DNA of 64,000 nt from Cognatundibacterium curvum (GCF_014284235.1 NZ_JACOGD010000001.1:124001-188000), one strand, 5' to 3'. Shown: positions 13,326-22,101, counted from the stretch's first letter. The notes: generated by a model not told the origin, from the letters alone. Numbers and translations are program-made.

Positions 13326-13350
13326 CAGTGAGCATCAGTGAGCATCAGTG
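13326..13350 (+). repeat. Tandem 10-base repeat before the marR start
   Basis: CAGTGAGCAT is repeated two and a half times at a 10-base period, about one helical turn, ending 13 bases before the preferred marR ATG. It may be a regulator-binding array or a chance tandem repeat. Confidence 0.45.
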
Positions 13351-13363
13351 TAAAAGGAAATTA

Positions 13364-13846
13364 ATGAGTGAGAGTCAGCAAGCAGTGACCGATATGGAAA
13401 CCCGACTGACAGCGGATGATCATCAGTCCCTACGTCTGTGGTTACGTATGCTGTCCTGCAGTAACCGCATAGAAAACGAAATTCGCAGCCGGCTGCGCGC
13501 CGAATTTGGCATTACCTTGCCGCGCTTTGATTTGATGGCACAGCTGGAGCGTTATCCCGATGGTCTGCGTATGGGCGAACTGTCGCGCCGTATGATGGTC
13601 ACTGGCGGTAATGTGACTGGCATTACCGATCAGCTGGAGCAGGAAGGATTAGTGCAGCGGGTGATTGATACCAATGACAGGCGCGCTTACAGCGTGCGCC
13701 TGACACCGGCCGGGCGTAAGGGATTCAGCAAGATGGCCGCAGTGCATGAAGAGTGGATCGCTGAGTTACTGGGCGGTCTGCCCGCGCCAGACAAGAGTCA
13801 GCTGTACAGCTTACTGTCACGCCTGAAGCAGCAACTGCCGTCCTGA
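13364..13846 (+). CDS. MarR family transcriptional regulator
   Basis: A 160-residue winged-helix regulator. The DNA-binding core is LRMGELSRRMMVTGGNVTGITDQLEQEGLVQRVIDTNDRRAYSVRLTPAGR, with the DxRR wing. The start at 13364 has AAGGAAA upstream; a GTG at 13328 would add 12 residues and lie in the tandem repeat. Sitting inside the cluster, it is most likely the local regulator responding to an aromatic acid or its CoA ester, by analogy with BadR- and HcaR-type MarR proteins; the effector is not visible from sequence. Confidence 0.87.
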   Translation: MSESQQAVTDMETRLTADDHQSLRLWLRMLSCSNRIENEIRSRLRAEFGITLPRFDLMAQLERYPDGLRMGELSRRMMVTGGNVTGITDQLEQEGLVQRVIDTNDRRAYSVRLTPAGRKGFSKMAAVHEEWIAELLGGLPAPDKSQLYSLLSRLKQQLPS

Positions 13847-13858
13847 TCGTCATGAACA

Positions 13859-13878
13859 CAATACGATTGCAATACGAT
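13859..13878. promoter_or_regulatory. Paired direct repeat upstream of the enoyl-CoA hydratase gene
   Basis: CAATACGAT occurs at 13859-13867 and 13870-13878, start-to-start 11 bases, one helical turn apart on the same face. It sits in the 98-base gap between marR and the hydratase gene, a plausible regulator or RNA polymerase contact region. Confidence 0.35.
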
Positions 13879-13944
13879 CACAACAAGATGGCTAATAACT
13901 GCTGCAGCTGAAACGCAGCAGCCTGGATTTAAAGAAGGATAAGC

Positions 13945-14799
13945 ATGAAATATTTACCCGGCCATCCCCATCAGTTACCCGCAGGCCGCAGCCAGCTGGC
14001 CGATTATGAGGCTACTCATTTCTACTTTGAAGTGGCAGAGCAGGTTGCGACTATCATTCTGAACCGGCCTGAACGCAAGAACCCGCTGACCTTTGAGTCT
14101 TATGCTGAACTGCGCGATTTGTTCCGCGCTTTGGCCTATGCCGATGATGTGAAAGCGGTGGTGCTGACCGGTGCCGGACATAATTTTTGTTCCGGCGGCG
14201 ATGTGCATGAAATCATAGGCCCGCTCACAGAATTAGACATGCCGGGCTTGCTGGCGTTTACACGCATGACTGGCGATCTGGTCAAAGCCATCCGTGCCTG
14301 CCCTCAGCCTGTGATCGCTGCGGTTGACGGTGTCTGTGCTGGTGCAGGCGCGATACTCGCGATGTGTTCCGATATCCGTTTCTCTACCAGCCGTAGCAAG
14401 ACCGCGTTTTTATTCACCCGCGTCGGACTGGCTGGTTGCGATATGGGAGCCTGTTCTATCCTGCCTCGTTTAATCGGTCAGGGAAGAGCCGCAGATTTAT
14501 TGTATAGCGGCCGCGTGATGACGGCGGAAGAAGGCGAGCGCTGGGGCTTTTATAATCGCCTGGTAGCGGAAGATGACTTACTCATTGAGGCACAAGGCTA
14601 TGCGCGAATGCTGGCCAGCGGGCCTTCGTTTGCACATAGCATGACGAAAAACATGCTGCAGCAAGAATGGAATATGAGTATCGATCAGGCGATAGAAGCG
14701 GAAGCGCAGGCGCAGGCGATTTGCATGATGACCAATGATTTTCATCGCGCTTATCACGCCTTTGTCGCCAAACAAAAACCGGAATTCGAAGGGGATTGA
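13945..14799 (+). CDS. Enoyl-CoA hydratase/isomerase family protein
   Basis: A 284-residue crotonase-fold protein. The oxyanion-hole segments are [12 protein letters not shown] (about residue 76) and [19 protein letters not shown]. Length and the N-terminal extension GHPHQLPAG fit the hydratases of CoA-dependent aromatic pathways, where they hydrate or open ring-reduced intermediates. An AAGGA site precedes the ATG. It is followed after four bases by the acyl-CoA dehydrogenase gene, so both are one transcript. Confidence 0.85.
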   Translation: MKYLPGHPHQLPAGRSQLADYEATHFYFEVAEQVATIILNRPERKNPLTFESYAELRDLFRALAYADDVKAVVLTGAGHNFCSGGDVHEIIGPLTELDMPGLLAFTRMTGDLVKAIRACPQPVIAAVDGVCAGAGAILAMCSDIRFSTSRSKTAFLFTRVGLAGCDMGACSILPRLIGQGRAADLLYSGRVMTAEEGERWGFYNRLVAEDDLLIEAQGYARMLASGPSFAHSMTKNMLQQEWNMSIDQAIEAEAQAQAICMMTNDFHRAYHAFVAKQKPEFEGD

Positions 14800-14803
14800 A
14801 GTC

Positions 14804-16042
14804 ATGAGTCAAACCAACAGGACGACGCTGTTACAGGATAGCGCCTATCTGGAATGGCCTTTTTTTGAAACCAGGCATGCACAGTTGCAGCAAGCGCTGG
14901 ATAGCTGGGCGGCGCAACACCTGCTGCATCCTGCGCATGACCCGGTGCAGGTGGGGGCCAGTTGTCGGGCATTGGTCAGTCAGTTGGGACAGGCAGGCTG
15001 GTTGCGGCATGCAGTCGGAGGCAAGCAATGGGGCGGGCTGCAGGATGTGATCGATACCCGTGCAATTTGCCTGATACGCGAAACCCTGGCCCGCCACGAA
15101 GGCCTGGCCGATTTCGCATTTGCCATGCAAGGCCTGGGTTCCGGCGCAATCAGCCTGTTTGGCAGCGCAGAGCAACAGGCGCGTTATCTGCCACGCGTGG
15201 TCAGTGGCGCTGCGATTGCTGCTTTTGCCTTGTCCGAGCCTGAGGCTGGCTCCGATGTCGCTGCCATGCAGTGCAGCGCCGTGCGCGATGGCGCGGACTA
15301 TGTGCTGAATGGCGAGAAAACCTGGATCTCGAATGGTGGCATCGCTGACTTTTACACCGTGTTTGTCCGAACCGGTGAAGCGCCCGGTGCGCGTGGTATC
15401 AGTGCCTTTATCGTCGATGCCGATACGCCGGGTTTTTCTGTGGTTGAACAAATAGATGTGATCGCACCACATCCACTGGCACGCATCCGTTTTGAGAATT
15501 GCCGCATTCCGGCCAGTCAGCGTATAGGTGAAGCCGCGCAGGGCTTTAAGGTCGCGATGGCCACACTGGATGTATTCCGCACTTCGGTTGCTGCAGCCGC
15601 GCTGGGCTTTGCGCGCTGCGCATTGCAGGAGGCCCTGCAACGCAGTACTACACGTAAGATGTTTGGCCAGACGCTGGCGGATTTTCAGCTCACGCAAGCC
15701 AAACTGGCGCAGATGGCGATGGCGATAGACAGTTCCGCCTTGTTGATTTACCGCGCCGCCTGGCAACGTGATCAGGGGAAAAAAGTCACGAAAGAAGCGG
15801 CGATGGCAAAGTATGTCGCGACTGAATCGGCGCAGCAGGTCATCGATATGGCGGTGCAGATGTTTGGCGGCATGGGTGTGGTCAGTCAGGTTAAGGTAGA
15901 AAGTCTGTACCGCGAAATCCGCGCGCTGCGCATTTACGAAGGCGCAAGCGAAGTGCAGCAACTGATCATCGCACGTGAAATGCTCAAAGAATTCAGCGCC
16001 GCACAGTCAGCAACGGAACAACAAGCAAGGCAGGAGGCATAA
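14804..16042 (+). CDS. Acyl-CoA dehydrogenase of the aminobenzoyl-CoA cluster
   Basis: A 412-residue flavin acyl-CoA dehydrogenase. Middle-domain motifs [10 protein letters not shown] and [15 protein letters not shown] bind FAD and substrate; the C-terminal domain carries MFGGMG and [11 protein letters not shown], where the Glu is the catalytic base position of most family members. The start at 14804 follows the hydratase stop; the longer frame beginning at 14735 would run inside the upstream gene. Probably it performs an alpha,beta-dehydrogenation in the beta-oxidation-like part of the pathway. Its stop (TAATG) overlaps the next start. Confidence 0.87.
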   Translation: MSQTNRTTLLQDSAYLEWPFFETRHAQLQQALDSWAAQHLLHPAHDPVQVGASCRALVSQLGQAGWLRHAVGGKQWGGLQDVIDTRAICLIRETLARHEGLADFAFAMQGLGSGAISLFGSAEQQARYLPRVVSGAAIAAFALSEPEAGSDVAAMQCSAVRDGADYVLNGEKTWISNGGIADFYTVFVRTGEAPGARGISAFIVDADTPGFSVVEQIDVIAPHPLARIRFENCRIPASQRIGEAAQGFKVAMATLDVFRTSVAAAALGFARCALQEALQRSTTRKMFGQTLADFQLTQAKLAQMAMAIDSSALLIYRAAWQRDQGKKVTKEAAMAKYVATESAQQVIDMAVQMFGGMGVVSQVKVESLYREIRALRIYEGASEVQQLIIAREMLKEFSAAQSATEQQARQEA

Positions 16043-16434
16043 TGGAAATACTGCAACCACCGGATTGGGCCAGACCACGCGGTTATGCCAATGGCATTGC
16101 TGCCAGCGGCAGACTGGTTTTTGTGAGTGGCATGATAGGCTGGGATCGGCAGGGCGTCTTCCATACCGATGACTTTGCGGGGCAGGTCAGGCAGGCCCTG
16201 GCCAACATCGTCGCCGTGCTGGCAGAGGCCAAAGCCCGCCCTGAACACATCGTCCGCATGACCTGGTATGTGGTCGACAAAGCAGAGTATGTGGCGGCCT
16301 ATAAAGAAATCGGTGTGGTGTATCGCGAGCTGATCGGCAGTCATTTTCCCGCCATGACTGCGGTACAGGTGGCAGCCTTAATCGAAGACCGCGCCAAAGT
16401 CGAAATCGAAGTCACCGCTGTGGTTCCCGAATAA
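16042..16434 (+). CDS. RidA family enamine/imine deaminase-like protein
   Basis: A 130-residue YjgF/YER057c/UK114 protein: YANGIAASGRLVFVSGMIGWD at the N-terminus, QVRQALANIVAVLAEA in the middle and AALIEDRAKVEIEVTAVVPE at the end, the last containing the conserved Glu of the active-site cleft. RidA hydrolyses reactive enamines and imines. Overlap of one base with the dehydrogenase stop ties it to this pathway, whose ring-reduced intermediate still carries the 2-amino group on an enamine carbon, so a role in ammonia release is an attractive inference. Confidence 0.85.
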   Translation: MEILQPPDWARPRGYANGIAASGRLVFVSGMIGWDRQGVFHTDDFAGQVRQALANIVAVLAEAKARPEHIVRMTWYVVDKAEYVAAYKEIGVVYRELIGSHFPAMTAVQVAALIEDRAKVEIEVTAVVPE

Positions 16435-16695
16435 ATTCCGGTATTTGGGGCTGAAATCCATCAGATATCCGTCACTTATCGCCACTTTGCAGGCGGGGAA
16501 AATGCGCGCTTGGCTTATACTATGGGCTTTTCCGGAAAGTCTGCATCAGCAAGGTGCTAAGCCAAGTGGTATTGCATGACTGAATGCGTGACTGAAGGAA
16601 AAAAGCTTCACGTCTGCACCGCAAACGTGAATCTGCAGCGATCTGTAGCCTAAGGATCGCATGCTGTTTTCTATAAAAATGATCAGGAGATTTTG

Positions 16696-17871
16696 ATGGC
16701 CAAGGCTGTATTTAACTGGGAAGACCCGTTGTTATTGTCGTCGCAATTGAGCGAAGAAGAGCGCATGGTGCAGGAAGCGGCACGTGCTTATTGCGAAGAG
16801 CGCCTGGCGCCACGCGTGTTGGAAGCATTCCGCAATGAAAAAACGGATACCGCGATCTTCCGCGAAATGGGCGAACTGGGTTTGCTGGGCTCCACGATAC
16901 CGGTTGAATACGGCGGCGCTGGCCTGAATTATGTCTGCTACGGACTGGTCGCACGCGAAGTCGAACGTGTCGATTCCGGCTACCGTTCTATGATGAGCGT
17001 ACAGAGTTCATTAGTGATGGTGCCGATTAATGAATTCGGCAGCGAAGCGCAAAAACAAAAATACCTGCCTAAACTCGCCACCGGCGAATGGATAGGCTGC
17101 TTTGGCCTGACCGAACCGAATCACGGGTCCGACCCGGGCAGCATGGTGACCCGCGCTAAAGCTGTACCAGGCGGTTACTCGCTGAGCGGTTCTAAAATGT
17201 GGATCACCAACAGCCCGATCGCCGATGTGTTCGTGGTCTGGGCTAAAACCGAAGACGGCCGCATCCGTGGCTTCATTCTGGAAAAAGGCTGGAAAGGCCT
17301 GAGCGCACCGGCTATTCACGGCAAAGTCGGCCTGCGTGCTTCGATCACCGGCGAAATCGTCATGGATGAAGTGTTCGTCCCTGAAGAAAACCTGATGCCA
17401 GGCGTAGAAGGTCTGAAAGGCCCATTCACCTGCCTGAACTCTGCCCGTTACGGTATCGCCTGGGGTGCGCTGGGTGCCGCCGAATTCTGCTGGCACCTGG
17501 CGCGCCAATACACCATGGACCGTATGCAATTCGGCAAACCACTGGCCGCTAACCAGCTGGTACAGAAAAAGCTGGCCGACATGCAAACCGAAATCACATT
17601 GGCACTGCAAGGCTGCCTGCGTTTAGGTCGCATGAAAGACGAAGGCACAGCCGCTGTAGAAATCACCTCCATCATGAAACGCAATTCCTGCGGCAAAGCA
17701 CTGGACATCGCCCGTGTCGCCCGCGATATGCTGGGCGGTAACGGCATCTCCGATGAATTCGGCATCGCACGTCACCTGGTCAATCTGGAAGTCGTGAACA
17801 CCTACGAAGGTACCCACGACATCCACGCCCTGATCCTGGGCCGCGCCCAAACCGGAATCGCTGCATTCTGA
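16696..17871 (+). CDS. gcdH: Glutaryl-CoA dehydrogenase
   Basis: A 391-residue acyl-CoA dehydrogenase of the glutaryl-CoA type, which oxidises and decarboxylates glutaryl-CoA to crotonyl-CoA in lysine and tryptophan breakdown. Signals are the N-terminus [32 protein letters not shown] (with the Arg that holds the distal carboxylate in this family), [14 protein letters not shown] and the C-terminal [25 protein letters not shown] with the catalytic Glu. AGGAGA precedes the ATG. The 261-base gap from the ridA gene suggests its own promoter. The 3' end and terminator of this gene recur at 20330-20648. Confidence 0.93.
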   Translation: MAKAVFNWEDPLLLSSQLSEEERMVQEAARAYCEERLAPRVLEAFRNEKTDTAIFREMGELGLLGSTIPVEYGGAGLNYVCYGLVAREVERVDSGYRSMMSVQSSLVMVPINEFGSEAQKQKYLPKLATGEWIGCFGLTEPNHGSDPGSMVTRAKAVPGGYSLSGSKMWITNSPIADVFVVWAKTEDGRIRGFILEKGWKGLSAPAIHGKVGLRASITGEIVMDEVFVPEENLMPGVEGLKGPFTCLNSARYGIAWGALGAAEFCWHLARQYTMDRMQFGKPLAANQLVQKKLADMQTEITLALQGCLRLGRMKDEGTAAVEITSIMKRNSCGKALDIARVARDMLGGNGISDEFGIARHLVNLEVVNTYEGTHDIHALILGRAQTGIAAF

Positions 17872-17955
17872 TTGTTGATCGCGCTGTTATTGGTGTAAAG
17901 CGATTTGTGAGTATGAAAAAAAACCGCACTGGGTAGTGCGGTTTTTTGTTTTTGG
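17570..17955 (+). repeat. Direct repeat copy 1: 3' end of gcdH plus terminator
   Basis: This segment recurs at 20330-20648. By eye the shared part after the internal gap shows about ten mismatches in roughly 290 bases. Copy 1 belongs to the intact gene; copy 2 lacks 69 bases that lie here between two GAAATCAC octamers (17590-17597 and 17659-17666). Confidence 0.9.
17921..17947 (+). terminator. Rho-independent terminator after gcdH
   Basis: Ten-base arms AAACCGCACT and AGTGCGGTTT around GGGT, followed by a T-rich tract. The element is duplicated with one loop change at 20614-20640. Confidence 0.88.
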
Positions 17956-18147
17956 ACAGGAGAATTTTGCGTGCTTGGTCTGTTTGTCTTAGATTGGCAT
18001 AGCAAGATCTCGTATTCCTGCTTTGCGTTTTGACAGAACAGACCATGCACCTGAACTCAAGCATCAACAGCCAAACGCTTTAGAACCAGGTGCTGCGGAT
18101 TACTGGCCACACCCATTCAAAAAACAGCAAGGCCGTTCTTAATAAAA
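17956..18147. other. Intergenic stretch between gcdH and the lipoprotein gene
   Basis: No gene, RNA or clear signal is seen here apart from the end of the preceding terminator. It separates convergent genes. Confidence 0.5.
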
Positions 18148-20085
18148 CTACTTTTTACCTGCAGGCCGAATTAACATAGCGCGCGTTTTAGCCAATTCTA
18201 ACTCTTCACGCATAGTTAAGGCCTTAATCTGGGGGCTACTTGCATTTTGTGCCGACCAATAAATTTTTCCTCTCAGTGCTGCAGGTCCGCGCTCACAATG
18301 CTGCTCAAATCGAAGCTCCAGTTCATTAAGTATGCCATTCACATATTTCACGTTATCTACAGCAAACCAACCTGACAATTCATTGCAACCTCGTCCATAC
18401 CCACTCCAGTCCAACCCACCCTTTACCGGATTATGAAATGGATATCTTCTTAAATCAGGATAGTAGCCCACCGTTAACTGCGGCAATGAATTCATTCTCA
18501 TAAAATTCCCATACCAGTTACCAGTAACGACCCTGATCGAAGATCCGTCCAGGACTTGTATCCGGTCTGTTGCGCCCTGATACAAATATTCTCTACCCCC
18601 ACCAATATAGTCGCCAACATCACTCTGCAAATACACATAGTTTCCAGTGGCAGGTATTTTGGTTTGCGCTGGTTTCCACAGATTGTCAGGAATCGGATTA
18701 ACAGGGCCTTTTATTTTTGTAGAATCAAATTTGTTATAAACAATTGCGCCATGAAGAGACGATGTTCCATTTTCACAGTACTGGTCAAACTTGAGGTCAA
18801 TATAGGACAGGTCATTTCCGATGTATCTAACATTTTTAATCACTACGTTCGTTGTTGAGTTATTACATCCGCGTCCCTCACCATACCAGGTAAACCCCCC
18901 AACACTCGCTGAGTTAAACGGGTATCGAACAAAACCTGTGTAAGTTCCTTCAATAAATTTAGTAAACGTATTTGGCAACACCAGGTTAGCGTCCCAGTAT
19001 TCGTCACCATTTACCTTGACGCTTAATGATGCTCCATTCGCGGAAATACTCAGTAAGGTATTACTTTTGTCATATGCGTAACTTCTTCCGGCTCCGATAT
19101 AGTCGCCGGCATCACTTTGTAATGTGATGCTGCTTGGGCCTGAAACAGACACCGTGTAGGTTCGGTTTGAGCCATCCTCCGCAGTAACGACATACTTAAG
19201 CTCTTTAGTGAAGTTCTGAACATTTTTTTCACTTTGCTGAGGAACATTATTCACGCTCACCACCACGCCTGTCGTGACAAATCTGGGGGTTAACTGGCTC
19301 ACATCTGTATTTGCAGGTACAAGCACGGAGATGATGCTCATATCATTATCAATGGTGCCAGATACGCCAAGTGAAGGGATGGAAAATGAACTTATCTCTT
19401 TGGCAGACGATAAGACTAGGCGTGAAATCAGAACGATGTACAGTTGTGATGTGCCGTCTTCTGCCATCACCTTGTAGCTGACAGGCCCCGAAAAATCAAT
19501 CGGTGAAACATCACTGACTTGTTTAACACCATTGACACTGACATCGACTCCATTTGTTTCAAAGCGAGCCTTAAGCGATGCTAAATTTGCGTTCGCTGGC
19601 AGAGTTGCGGTGATGATCTTTTTACTTTCATCAATCACTGCACTGGTCTGATAATCAGGAAACGAGAATGCAGTAATAGCTTTATTTGAAGATTTCACTA
19701 GCACAATCACTTCTACCCTATAGGTTTCTGTGCTTCCGTCTTCTGCTACCACTGTATAGTTCACCGGTCTCGAAAAATCATTAACAGTCGTTCCGCTTAC
19801 CTGAGTTATTTCACCGATCTTTACCGATACACCTGTCGTGGAAAATTTTGCTACCAGTTTTTTTACATCCACAGACTCAGTAATGTTTATTGTAATAAGT
19901 TTGCTAGCTTCATTAATTATCCCTTGCGTGTTTGGGGTAACAATCGAGAAACTTGCCAATGTCTTGGCCGCCGACTTATTTGGAGATGCAGGTGTCGTAG
20001 AGTTGCCTCCTCCGCCGCCGCCACACGCCGTGACCAATGCCATACAAAACAGCATCAGCCAGAGTGATTTAATGTACCTGAGCAT
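18148..20085 (-). CDS. Repeat-rich lipoprotein with three Ig-like 'AEDGS' modules and two C-terminal repeats
   Basis: A 645-residue predicted lipoprotein of unknown function. The signal peptide ends in the lipobox VTAC at about residues 18-21, followed by a glycine linker. Three homologous modules of about 90 residues follow (about residues 42-130, 131-220, 221-316), each with a VSVNGVKQVS-like strand, a DFSGPVSY-like motif and an AEDGSxxxY motif, the pattern of bacterial DUF5018-type surface modules. Two further repeats of about 150 residues each start QSDxGDYIGxGRxYxY and contain GRGCN and an E/Q-x-CE pair, so each may hold a disulfide. The gene is lower in GC than its neighbours and is bracketed by duplicated gcdH tails. 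Probable role is at the cell surface; no enzyme motif is seen. Confidence 0.8.
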   Translation of the reverse strand: MLRYIKSLWLMLFCMALVTACGGGGGGNSTTPASPNKSAAKTLASFSIVTPNTQGIINEASKLITINITESVDVKKLVAKFSTTGVSVKIGEITQVSGTTVNDFSRPVNYTVVAEDGSTETYRVEVIVLVKSSNKAITAFSFPDYQTSAVIDESKKIITATLPANANLASLKARFETNGVDVSVNGVKQVSDVSPIDFSGPVSYKVMAEDGTSQLYIVLISRLVLSSAKEISSFSIPSLGVSGTIDNDMSIISVLVPANTDVSQLTPRFVTTGVVVSVNNVPQQSEKNVQNFTKELKYVVTAEDGSNRTYTVSVSGPSSITLQSDAGDYIGAGRSYAYDKSNTLLSISANGASLSVKVNGDEYWDANLVLPNTFTKFIEGTYTGFVRYPFNSASVGGFTWYGEGRGCNNSTTNVVIKNVRYIGNDLSYIDLKFDQYCENGTSSLHGAIVYNKFDSTKIKGPVNPIPDNLWKPAQTKIPATGNYVYLQSDVGDYIGGGREYLYQGATDRIQVLDGSSIRVVTGNWYGNFMRMNSLPQLTVGYYPDLRRYPFHNPVKGGLDWSGYGRGCNELSGWFAVDNVKYVNGILNELELRFEQHCERGPAALRGKIYWSAQNASSPQIKALTMREELELAKTRAMLIRPAGKK

Positions 20086-20329
20086 TACAAATTCCCTCTT
20101 GGTGTAAAAAAATATAATATTGTATTTGAATTAATGCACACATCGCAATCACTTAGCCTCTCAGTTCTCCTCGAAATCCAGCGCTACTCAAAAATTTGGT
20201 GAGAACAATCCATGGACATGTTGGATCTTGCGCATGCTGCGAGCGCAAATGTCCCATGTAAAGATCAGATCATGAGCACGATCGACATGGACAGGGCCTC
20301 AGACTTCGGAAAGAACTAGGTTCAAAAAA
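20086..20329. other. AT-rich promoter region of the lipoprotein gene and unassigned sequence
   Basis: On the minus strand an AT-rich block (about 20107-20135) and a GAGGG ribosome site precede the lipoprotein ATG, so this side holds its promoter. The rest includes a 36-codon plus-strand frame (20213-20320) beginning MDMLDLAHAAS with no recognisable relationship, ending ten bases before the gcdH fragment. Confidence 0.4.
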
Positions 20330-20564
20330 AAAGCTGGCCGATTTGCACACCGAAATTACCTCCATCATGAAACGCAATTCCTGCGGCAAAGCACTGGACA
20401 TCCCCCGTGTCGCCCGCGATATGCTGGGCGGTAACGGCATCTCCGACGAATTCGGCATCGCGCGTCACCTGGTCAATCTGGAAGTCGTGAACACCTACGA
20501 AGGTACCCACGACATCCACGCCCTGATCCTGGGCCGCGCCCAAACCGGCATCGCTGCATTCTGA
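20330..20564 (+). pseudogene. gcdH 3' fragment with internal 69-base deletion
   Basis: The fragment aligns to the last third of gcdH: GCTGGCCGA at its left end, then a join inside an ACCGAAAT/AATCACCTCC match that removes 69 bases (23 codons), then about 200 bases nearly identical to the gcdH end through the same final residues TGIAAF. A reading frame of 73 codons survives, but it lacks the FAD domain start and two thirds of the enzyme, so it cannot encode an active dehydrogenase. The left boundary abuts a run of nine A residues. Confidence 0.88.
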
Positions 20565-20613
20565 TTGTTGATTGCGCTGTTGTTGGTACAAAGCGATTTA
20601 TGAGTATGAAAAA

Positions 20614-20640
20614 AACCGCACTGGGAAGTGCGGTTTTTTG
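20614..20640 (+). terminator. Duplicated terminator of the gcdH fragment
   Basis: Same ten-base arms as at 17921-17944, loop GGGA in place of GGGT, followed by T residues. Confidence 0.8.
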
Positions 20641-20837
20641 TTTTTGGCATGGGTGTTTTGTGTGGGGGCTATGGATGTAATATTTAATGAGACAGCGTAG
20701 TGAAAGAATGGTTGTGAATAAAAAGGTTTATAAAAGATGATTTGCCATGCTTCTTTTTGAACTCACTGGAACAAGGTTGAGTCCATTGCTCCATTGTGTT
20801 AATGTCATTCTTTACTTTAATTTAAGTCATAACCCAT

Positions 20838-21269
20838 ATGCAGCAGCCTCCTTGGATGTCAGTTGCCTTTGCAGAAGTCGGCGTCCGTACGTTTCCGCTT
20901 GGACAAAGCAATCCGCGAGTCACCGAGTACCATGAATATACAAACATACGCGGCTACGATGACAAGGCTGCCTGGTGTTCCTCATTTGTCAACTGGTCAC
21001 TCGCTCAGGTGGGAATCGTTGGTACAAATTCGGCTCTCGCAAGATCATGGCTTGAGTGGGGTGAGGCTTTGAGTGAGCCGCTTCCGGGGTGCATCGTAGT
21101 CTTGTCTCGCGAAAATCCAAAGGGCTGGAAGGGACACGTTGGATTTTTCCTAAGCCTTGACCAAGAGCACATACATTTGCTTGGTGGGAATCAATTGGAC
21201 CAGGTACGAGAACATTCCTATACAAGGGACTCGGTGTTGGGCTATCGCTGGCCACCGAAGAGTATTTGA
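20838..21269 (+). CDS. TIGR02594-type peptidoglycan hydrolase (CHAP/NlpC-like), candidate T6SS effector
   Basis: A 143-residue protein that starts directly in the domain (PWMSVAFAEVGVRTFP) and has no signal peptide. The catalytic Cys is in DDKAAWCSSFVNW and the His in KGHVGFFL, followed by LLGGNQ, the order of TIGR02594 proteins, which belong to the papain-like amidase/endopeptidase superfamily and occur in phage lysis and type VI effector contexts. Lack of a Sec signal, the following small membrane protein and the nearby hcp and sheath genes make a type VI effector more likely than a housekeeping hydrolase; a prophage remnant is the alternative, but no phage genes adjoin. Confidence 0.72.
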   Translation: MQQPPWMSVAFAEVGVRTFPLGQSNPRVTEYHEYTNIRGYDDKAAWCSSFVNWSLAQVGIVGTNSALARSWLEWGEALSEPLPGCIVVLSRENPKGWKGHVGFFLSLDQEHIHLLGGNQLDQVREHSYTRDSVLGYRWPPKSI

Positions 21270-21322
21270 CTTGAATTAAGCAGTTCCTGTTCTGGTTTTG
21301 CTTAACTAGGATCTAAGATTCG

Positions 21323-21595
21323 ATGAAGACTAAAGACATATTAGGAATACTCTTCTGCAGCGCCGCTGCCACGATCGGCACGATAGGTTATAGGCTGTTG
21401 GGTTTGGAGTGGTATTTTGGCGCATGTGTTTTATTGTTCATCGGAGGTAGGCTAATTTGGGATGCCGCACGTGATCGAAAATTACGCAAAGCAATGGATG
21501 AAGTACCTGGCGATTCGGGCGACAGACATTACATTTCGGGCGCAAGTGCCACTGATAGTTTTGATGATGTTGGAGATCATAGCGATGCGTCTTAA
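21323..21595 (+). CDS. Small two-helix membrane protein, candidate immunity protein
   Basis: A 90-residue protein with two membrane segments (about residues 7-24 and 32-46) and an acidic hydrophilic C-terminus (GDSGDRHYISGAS onward). I recognise no family. It lies 53 bases after the TIGR02594 hydrolase gene on the same strand, the position usual for a cognate immunity gene; a cell-wall hydrolase delivered to the periplasm would need a membrane-tethered or periplasmic inhibitor. Function is inferred only from position and topology. Confidence 0.5.
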   Translation: MKTKDILGILFCSAAATIGTIGYRLLGLEWYFGACVLLFIGGRLIWDAARDRKLRKAMDEVPGDSGDRHYISGASATDSFDDVGDHSDAS

Positions 21596-21696
21596 CTTAG
21601 CACTCAGTATGGAATCAACGATACAGACCATTATTCGTTTAGCCTGATCTTTGCCGAAAAAACTTCACTCAACCCCCACACCAGAAAGGCAAACCC

Positions 21697-22101
21697 ATGA
21701 ACAAACAAATCTACCTCAATCTGCCGGTTGCTGATCTGCCTAAGTCGATTGCGTTTTTCAAGGCACTCGGGTTTGCGGATAACCCTCAGTTCGCCAGTGA
21801 TGCAGGGGCCTGTGTGGTGCTCAGCGATACGATTTTTGTGATGCTGTGTACGCGTGACCGGTTTCGTGACTTCACGCCTAAAGCGATTTGCGATACCAGT
21901 GTGGCAGTGGAAATGCTGATCAATTTGCATTGTGACAGTCGTGAAGAAGTCGATAGCCTGGTCGCCAGGGCGCTTGCTGCGGGTGGCTCAAGTTACGATC
22001 AGCCTGAGGACTTAGGCTTCATGTATTCACATAGTTTTGTCGACCCCGATGGTCATGGCTGGGGGCTGTTCCACATGAATGCCGCTCGGGCTCAGGGCTG
22101 A
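21697..22101 (+). CDS. VOC family (glyoxalase/bleomycin resistance-like) protein
   Basis: A 134-residue vicinal oxygen chelate protein. The N-terminal module begins IYLNLPVADLPKSIAFFKALGF and the C-terminal metal-site region reads SFVDPDGHGWGLFHM. Such proteins of the PhnB/lactoylglutathione lyase-like group are often annotated as glyoxalase or extradiol dioxygenase, but the substrate cannot be named. It seems to be a stand-alone gene between accessory genes. Confidence 0.82.
   Translation: MNKQIYLNLPVADLPKSIAFFKALGFADNPQFASDAGACVVLSDTIFVMLCTRDRFRDFTPKAICDTSVAVEMLINLHCDSREEVDSLVARALAAGGSSYDQPEDLGFMYSHSFVDPDGHGWGLFHMNAARAQG

Larger units (their letters stand above)
20330..20648 (+). repeat. 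Direct repeat copy 2: gcdH tail plus terminator
   Basis: Second copy of the segment at 17570-17955, same orientation, ending at exactly the same base after the terminator (GTTTTTGG). The two copies flank the lipoprotein gene. Confidence 0.9.

Noticed and set aside
20213..20320. 36-codon frame MDMLDLAHAAS... before the gcdH fragment
   Set aside because: No similarity recognised and no consistent ribosome site; kept only as a note in the intergenic entry.
17956..20648. Complete transposon or integrative element around the lipoprotein gene
   Set aside because: No transposase or integrase, and no terminal inverted repeats were found; the flanking repeats are gcdH tails, not IS ends.
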